Assembly (NCBI GenBank): GCA_013423385.1
Contig: BLZA01000018.1
Coordinates: 496,001 to 560,000 of the forward strand
Source of the DNA: Naganishia liquefaciens
Taxonomy: Eukaryota; Basidiomycota; Tremellomycetes; Filobasidiales; Filobasidiaceae
Direction of reading: 5' to 3'
Length of the DNA: 64,000 nucleotides
The notes under the pieces are model-generated. The model worked only from the letters and a program-made list of their open reading frames with translations. It did no database searches and had not been told where the DNA came from. Made by a program: the position numbers and the translations under genes. Below are positions 57,966 to 64,000 of the stretch, piece after piece (position 1 is the first letter of the stretch; the number at the start of each line of letters is the position of its first letter).

Positions 57966-59733
57966 CTACTTGGCTTGCGCCCACTCCTTGACGCAGCCTT
58001 GAAAGGCTTCGATATGGACAAGATCCTTGGAGTCCTGTCCCAATGCAAAAAGGAATTGACCTCCAATGTCTTCTTTCTTCATCGCTTCGCACGTCTGAGC
58101 TATGGCATAGGGACTTTGCCATGTCCAGAAAGTCTTGCTATCAGCGTCCCAGAAGGAGTCTGCCAACGCCTTATCATCGTATGTGGTGTAATTTTTTGTA
58201 GGAACCTGTGAAAGAGCCACATTGTTTTTGAACCAATTCTTGCGAGCTTGATAGATAGTTTCGTTGCGCCGAGCTTGCTCGTAGAGCTCGTCTATCTTCT
58301 TATTCGGCTTGCAAAGCTTTCTGTCGTCTTCGGACCAATCGCTTTCTTTCTCGAGGCAGTTCGTGAGCTTGGTGTTCTTGTTCTCATCGAACCTCAAGGC
58401 ATTAGCCGTATGGGGTGCGAAACCGTTATCCAGCTTGCAATCGAGACGCTTTGCGTTATTCGCACAAGTGGACATCGGGAAGTACTTGGCGTAGCTGAGA
58501 TATATGGACAGTCTTCAGAATTGGCTTCGCTGATTGATCTCCGATCAACGGTTTCGGCGAATAAAACTCACAGCGGGAAACCTGTGTTCAATCTGGATTT
58601 CTCTAATCCGAGTGCTTCGAGGCGTTTTACCGTTCTCTGAGTACCCGACAGAGACGCGTGATGATATGCGATATGGCCTTCACTATAGCCGTTTACTAAG
58701 TCGTATCTGTAAGGCCATCGCATTATCAGCAAATCAGAATGAGCGAAAGCAGATTGAGCTGTAGCGAGCGCACGTCATGACGTTATAGAAGTCGATCACC
58801 TCCTTCTTGGCAAACTTCGGAAGAAGATGCTCCCATCCGGCGAACGGATTTTCTTTGTCATTTTCAGGGGCGGTATGAGGGTCTCCAGGAAGAGCTACCG
58901 AAAGCAGCAAATTAGGCGCATCCTGTCTGATTTGATCCAAGATAAATGGCCAGGACTCCGCTTGCTGAGCGGTGGGGTACTCGTGATCTATATCAATCTA
59001 ACGAAACAGAAAGAAAAATCAGTTGGACGACATAAGAGAGCAATTTGCTATCGAGATTTTGCTATCGAGGGAATGAGCGGAGAGTATTACATACCCCGTC
59101 AAAGCCATTAGCGACGGCAAATTTGGCGATATGCTTTCCCAGATTCCTGGCCTCAGCTTCATTGGTGACAGCCTTGAACATCGTGTCGATATCCCACCCG
59201 CCTATGGCAACCATCACATGGATGCCTTTGGCGCGGGCCTTCTGTGAGATTTCCCGATCAAAAACCCGCTCCCAGGCGGGTAACCAGTCAATTTCTCCAG
59301 ATGAAGTCAGGCTTCTGGCGTCAACTCCGAAAAGAATCAGGTGCGTAAGTCCATCGAGCTGCTGTTCGTCGAAATGTTCTTGGAGTTCTCGGTCTTGAAT
59401 GGCCGTGATAGGATCACCATACTCTTGTTTCTTAAGGAGAAGACCATCGTAGATAGGCCAGTAAGCCAATGTTCGTTTCTTATAGGGGTCGAATTTGGTG
59501 GAACTTTTCGCTTCGGTGTGTTCGACACCATCATCTGGTAGACATGCATTCCAGATGCTAGAGCAGACTTTGTAGCTCTCCTGCCCAGGTGGCTTCTCGA
59601 TGAACTTCCGAGCCTCCTTGAAGGGATCCGAGAGAGCAGTGGAGTCATCTCTCACGCGTAGTGGATTTCCATATACCGCCACAGCCGTCGCAGTGATGCC
59701 TATGACAGCGGAGACTGGTCGATAGATCCTCAT
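57966..59733 (-). CDS. secreted GH18 chitinase-like glycoside hydrolase
   Basis: GH18 enzymes cleave beta-1,4 links in chitin. The ATG at 59733 begins MRIYRPVSAVIGITATAVAV, a signal peptide. TIM-barrel blocks are RTLAYWPIYDGLL, LTHLILFGVDARSL and IHVMVAIGGWDIDTMFKAVT. Across an intron (about 58998-59093) the catalytic line reads GFDGIDIDHEYP: DxxDxDxE is complete with the acid Glu, but His stands where Trp is commonest. Then come QDAPNLLLSVALPGD and, spliced, NVMTYDLVNGYSEGHIAYHH (the YD pair), GFPLYAKYFPM, and finally YAIAQTCEAMKKEDIGGQFL. Four or more introns are all in phase. No chitin-binding domain is seen. Cys residues in the last third suggest disulfides. About 500 residues. It could be a cell-wall or killer-toxin-alpha-like enzyme. 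Confidence 0.85.
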
Positions 59734-61092
59734 GTGTTGGAAGAAGTGCTGAAGTATAAAGTCTGAGGCTGAGTATTTAGGCGTCGCTATTACGAGAGGT
59801 ATTCAAAGCATGCAACGGTGCAGTGGCTATCAAGTGAGGGTTTATGATCGGTAAGCGTCGATGAAGTCAGTTTGAAGGTAATTGCAAGGCGTGAAGGGCC
59901 ATGATATGACAGGATTCAGCGTTAAATACGCAGTTGAGCTGTAGGGACACTCCACCTTTGACCGCCCATTTGTCTGCCTTCAAAGGAGAATTCAGGTTTG
60001 CCCAAAAGGAGTGAAGACAAAGCAACGATAAGTATACGCTTCGAAGTTTGATCATCGTTTGATCCCGTCTCCTGTCTCATGTCATACCTTTCTCCTCCCT
60101 TGAAGTAACATAGACCCTCGATGAAAGGTAGCTATGTCCTGGGGCTCATATTTCTGCTTACTTGCTTAAGCCTTGATGCCAAACTGAGCCAGCTGGACGT
60201 CGTGAAGGCTTGTATCCCCTTGTTCGGACTCGTGGTCACATATCGTGCGTAGGTTCGATCCGGGATATTGCGAGTCAACTTGATTCTGTCTCAAAGGAAG
60301 TCGATCATGAAAAGTAACAGCCCCTGCAGCCAGCGTCGGAGGTTGCCTCTTCAGGTATTCTATCTAGAATCTTTGTTGTGTAACTCAGGTGTATGCATTT
60401 GGAGAGTATCTTGATTTTAGCTACTTTAGCACAACTCGAACGAGCTCCTGCGGTCATCGCACCCAATCATGACATCAGTAATGTCTTATGTACCTATCTT
60501 TGGCTACTGATGAGATAGGCTGTATCATAAAATAGGTTATGGCAATCGGATTGAAAGCTTACCAAGAAGAGACATGACCCTGTCTGTTATGCGGAATCGC
60601 CTCTCAAAAAAGTCTTCACGAGATTTGTCTATATATCTGTTTATACTATGGAAGCCAAGATTCTTCCAAAGTTGTACCATGATAGCCTCAATTTTGTGTG
60701 AACACGATTGATCTCGCCTAGTCGGTGGGTTCGCCAACCGTCTGCCTTGGGCGCACTAGCCGTTTTGGGTGCTCTATTGTAACGTGAGTTCTAGTCATCC
60801 CTATAGAGACCCGTGTATCGAATGTTGTTACTGTTCGTATATCTTATGGCATTCTCTGCATATGCGAAAGAGCGAACGCAGCGGCCAGTGGACAGAGAGC
60901 CGCCAGTCTAGTCCTTCATAGCTGAAATTTCAATCCTTGAGAGGAAGAGTAACATCTCCTTTGAAGGAACACTGACACCTGCTGCGGCGTTGAGCCATCC
61001 TTCAGCCATTCTTCTTTAACTCATCCCTTTGTATCGACATCATTGTTCACCGGATTTCCCTGCTCATATATCTTAGCTTGATTGTAAGCTCA
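59734..61092. other. 1.36 kb gene-poor region
   Basis: Promoter side of both the GH18 and the spermidine-synthase-like genes (divergent). It holds one small signal-peptide-like frame listed separately. Confidence 0.4.
60121..60252 (+). CDS. possible first exon of a small secreted protein
   Basis: An ATG opens MKGSYVLGLIFLLTCLSLDA, a good signal-peptide shape, followed by about 23 residues to a stop. The end (tatcgtgcgtagg) also fits a GTGCGT splice donor, so it may be exon 1 of a longer gene I cannot follow. No family was recognised; chance is possible. Confidence 0.2.
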   Translation: MKGSYVLGLIFLLTCLSLDAKLSQLDVVKACIPLFGLVVTYRA

Positions 61093-63546
61093 TGACGGAG
61101 GGAGTTCCTGATCTAAGTCAAGTGAGGGGCACTGATTGGTCCTGACCTATCGTCATTTATTGCATAGCATATGCGGGCAAAATATCATACCGCGCCACAC
61201 CCCGTATGGGAAATCGGTAAGGGACTTTGCAATTCTCGAAGGTATGGTACGCTTATACGTCCTTCTGCGGTAGGTGTCCCGGTCTTAGCGGGAATTCTGG
61301 GATTGTCGACACTCCAGCAAAATCTTCAATCGCTACTTTCGCCAATGTTCGGCGGCACTCTTGTAGCTGCCCAGTTGTCCCAAGCGAGAGACATTTGCAC
61401 GCTACTGGCAGCCGCAATCACGACACAGCAATACGGACGAGCGCGATCGATTTCAAACCTATGCTGGGGCATGGGAATCAGTCTCATCCTTCCGATGATA
61501 TGCGCAAGGCAAATCGCTTCTTTCATGAGTATTGCCTGTGGAAAGCAAGGAGCTTTATGGACAATCCAGATTCTGCTCTTTCCGCCCACTTTGATCGGAT
61601 CTGTCTTGTGTGAGCGTTGTATCGTAAGTGCATCTTGAACGTCATTGTCGAATACGCCTGACAGTCGGTAACATCTGCAGTCTGCCAGGGCGTCGGATTG
61701 CGATGCCTTCTGGCAGCGACGATTGCAACGAGGTGCTGTGATAATTGCATATTTCACCTTCGCGGCGCGATCAAAGCAGTTTTTCCACGCGTTTGAGTCG
61801 GAGCTACTGGGAGAGAACGCTCCTGGTATATTGGTGAGTTGTAAAATTTGCACCTTCGCACACCTCGTTCATAATGCTTCGGTAAGATCGCGATGTCCTC
61901 TTTGACGTTACTATTCTCTGGCTACAACCATCGCTTTCGCAAGGCATCTTGCGGGCTTCTTCCCTTCGCGCAAACAGTCTTGATAGCTCTATTGATGCTC
62001 ACTGTGACTGTCAAGAGGGACTTCCCCATCCTTGATCATGCTTCAAATATACGGATCCTCAATAGCACGCAAAGTTCTACCGGAAGAATTGTTGTTGGAG
62101 ACAATCTTTCTCTCGGCTACAGATTTCTTCGGTGTGATCATAGCCTGCTTGGTGGACGATGGATACAGGAAAAAGAGAGTGGAGAAACAAAACTTGGCGA
62201 GTCGTAGGTCTTCTGCTCAACGAAGGAAAGTCTGATTCCATGATTTGGCATGCGGCATAGAATTTTCGCAACATTTGTTCTGCAAGAGATAGGAAGACTT
62301 GTCGCACTACCAACAATGGAGCAAGTTCAGGTAGGTCCCTTGAGGCATAAGTTTCTTGGATCAGCCCTGAGAAAAATCTTCAAGGTTCCGGTTGCAGAGA
62401 TTATGTTAGCCAAATTCCGTTTGCGGAGGCGATAGTCTACGTCTGATGGATTATGGTTGATCAGAGGCTTGGGTGCGGGTATCAGCGCAGATGCATTGTC
62501 AAGACATGGTTACAGGTTGCGCATCATTGGTAAGACACGCCTTTCACGAGAAGAGTCACACACTCAAACAACGTGATCCCAGAGATAGATCCCGCGGTAT
62601 ATCACGCCACCAAAACATATTTCAATCTCGAGGCATTCCAAAAAGTCAACGTTGAAGATGGATTTCATTCAGTGACTAAGCGGGCGAGGCAAATCAAAAA
62701 AGGCGGAAGTGATTATAATCTTGAGGATCTTGCAGATCTGGTAATTCACGACTGTTTTACTGGAGGAAGTGTGCCCATCGCGCTTTACACGGAGCAATTC
62801 TGGTCCGACCTGACTTTGTCAATCAAGGCGACTGGACACCTAGTGGTGGTAGGTTCGAGCTAACCGAAGCTCCTGGAAGATAAAATGATATCGCTGACCT
62901 GGATCAAGAACTTCGCCGGGGTCATCGAGAGCGAAATATCGCGAGCAATCTTGAGGACTTTGTGGCACTCCTTCCCGCAGTGTCGTGTCTTCGAGGACCA
63001 ATTCGGTCCATCAGGTGAATTTCAGGCAGGATCCTTGAAGAATGTGGCGAGTATCACGATTGAGCGAGGACCGGTTATAGAAGCTTACCGTGTGTCAGGT
63101 CTTTGTCTGTTCTGTAGGTACTTTTTGCAGATGGAACGACCGAAGTTGAGAAATACTCATAAAGAGCTGGCATAGATGTCGCACTCTCCTTTGCTCACGT
63201 TTCGCCCTGCTACACGCACAGATCTCCTCGAGTCCCCCCTTAGGTATGCCTCATTAGACTCGTGTTCCAGAATGGACTTCGACTTACGCTTTGACTTGTC
63301 AAATTCGATAGGGCACACGTGTTCAGCCATTTCCTATCTCGGGAGGTCCTTCCAGACCACTTTATCAATGAGTCTGAGGAAGAAGAGGCGCTCAACTCTG
63401 GCAGTAAAAGCGGTCGTTTAACAACAAAATTTCTGTTGGAAAGCGAGCACTCATCCTCCTTTCGCAAATGGAAGATGGACAGCGCCATTGCCACATGGGA
63501 AGCCATGCGAGAGATCATGCCTGTGAAGGCATGGGCTGCATATTAG
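61093..63546 (+). CDS. membrane-anchored spermidine/spermine-synthase-like protein
   Basis: Fungal protein with a membrane N-terminal half and a polyamine-synthase-fold C-terminal half; whether it makes polyamines is unknown. The proposed start is the ATG at 61093 (MTEGVPDLSQ), spliced over a 45-bp intron to an exon with an alternative ATG at 61171. Hydrophobic blocks: IGVPVLAGILGLSTLQQNLQ, ISLILPMICARQIASFMSIA and TIQILLFPPTLIGSVLC. The SAM/dcSAM fold: GLGAGISADALSRHGYRLRI, then IEIDPAVYHATKTYFNLEAF, then LVIHDCFTGGSVPIALYTEQ and FAGVIESEISRAILRTLWHS. Last exons join SPLR to AHVFSHFLSREV and end EAMREIMPVKAWAAY, as in fungal relatives. About ten introns, many under 60 bp. The motif positions look intact. 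Middle exons (61630-62460) are the least certain. Confidence 0.68.
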
Positions 63547-64000
63547 GTTTCTTGGCATCAGACACCGAAGGACGAGATGACATGCAATCCAGACCTAAGG
63601 ACGCTCATATCTTATGTACTGGGGCTTTGCGAGCTGGCCTCCTACACGTTCCCTGTGTATAATATGGATGACTCGGAGCCGACAGGCTTACTGTAGTTCC
63701 GAAAAGTCTGAAGCTGGCAAATACCCAAGTGTGACCATCACAGATAGAAAGAGAATGCCGCGGACATGCAATCGGTCTTCCAAAAGCAACACTCTTGTAA
63801 GAGGACGAACGCTGCTGCCCAGCTCTTGCTGAAGGCCAGCACGCCCCTCTCGCCCCTCTTCTTCAGATGTTCGCTCAATTGGACAACGAGTAGGATAAGC
63901 AGGACAAAAGAGGATTGGGAATAGAATTACCAAATTGTTGTACAGTAGCAGAAAAGATAAACCGAGTACAAAAGGTCCTTTCTAGCTAGCTCTGCACTTG
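63547..64000. other. window end, nothing recognised
   Basis: 3' flank of the spermidine-synthase-like gene. A minus-strand frame (63688-63933) has a hydrophobic start but no clear family; it may be a piece of a gene outside the window. Confidence 0.3.

Noticed and set aside
60240-60270. B-box-like word GGTTCGATCC with flanking GACTCG/CGAGTC
   Set aside because: No A box or tRNA fold could be built around it.

Overview
The window is about 64 kb of nuclear DNA from a fungus, most likely a basidiomycete. The support is many short introns (about 45-85 bp, GT...AG), close gene packing on both strands, and gene types typical of that group: a fungal BTB protein of germ-cell-less type, a CreA/Mig1 repressor with two C2H2 fingers, a NNP-type nitrate transporter, a Red1-like zinc-finger protein and an SSU1-type sulfite pump. 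I cannot name genus or species. Gene models were spliced by eye, so exon ends are estimates unless stated.

Left part (1-13 kb): the 3' end of a very large BEACH-WD40 protein, a phytanoyl-CoA-dioxygenase-like enzyme, a small secreted Ser/Thr-rich protein, a metallo-beta-lactamase-fold hydrolase, and mitochondrial ribosomal protein uS2m. From 13.3 to 24 kb there is long gene-poor DNA holding a tRNA-like hairpin, short tandem repeats and two small genes sharing an unfamiliar Cys/Trp/basic motif. These flank a head-to-head pair: NDUFAF7 (complex I assembly methyltransferase) and SSU1.

Middle (24-38.7 kb): a DUF1365 protein, poorly resolved hypotheticals, a long disordered Red1-like protein ending in a C3H1 finger, and a BTB protein whose BTB domain is split by an unusually long intron (about 1.24 kb) full of minisatellite. 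Beside it is a 77-residue hydrophilic protein with an apparent 9-nt micro-exon.

Right part (38.7-52.2 kb): 3.4 kb without a clear gene, then the carbon catabolite repressor CreA/Mig1, converging on a nitrate transporter whose upstream DNA holds five GATAAG sites, the target of nitrogen-control GATA factors. A SYLF protein, a small hypothetical and a glutathione peroxidase with two in-frame starts (one giving a mitochondrial-type leader) follow.

End (52.2-64 kb): repeat-rich DNA with an old LTR relic, a young non-autonomous Ty3/gypsy-type LTR element flanked by gggtg duplications, a 9-bp minisatellite, a secreted GH18 chitinase-like gene, and a membrane-anchored spermidine-synthase-like gene.
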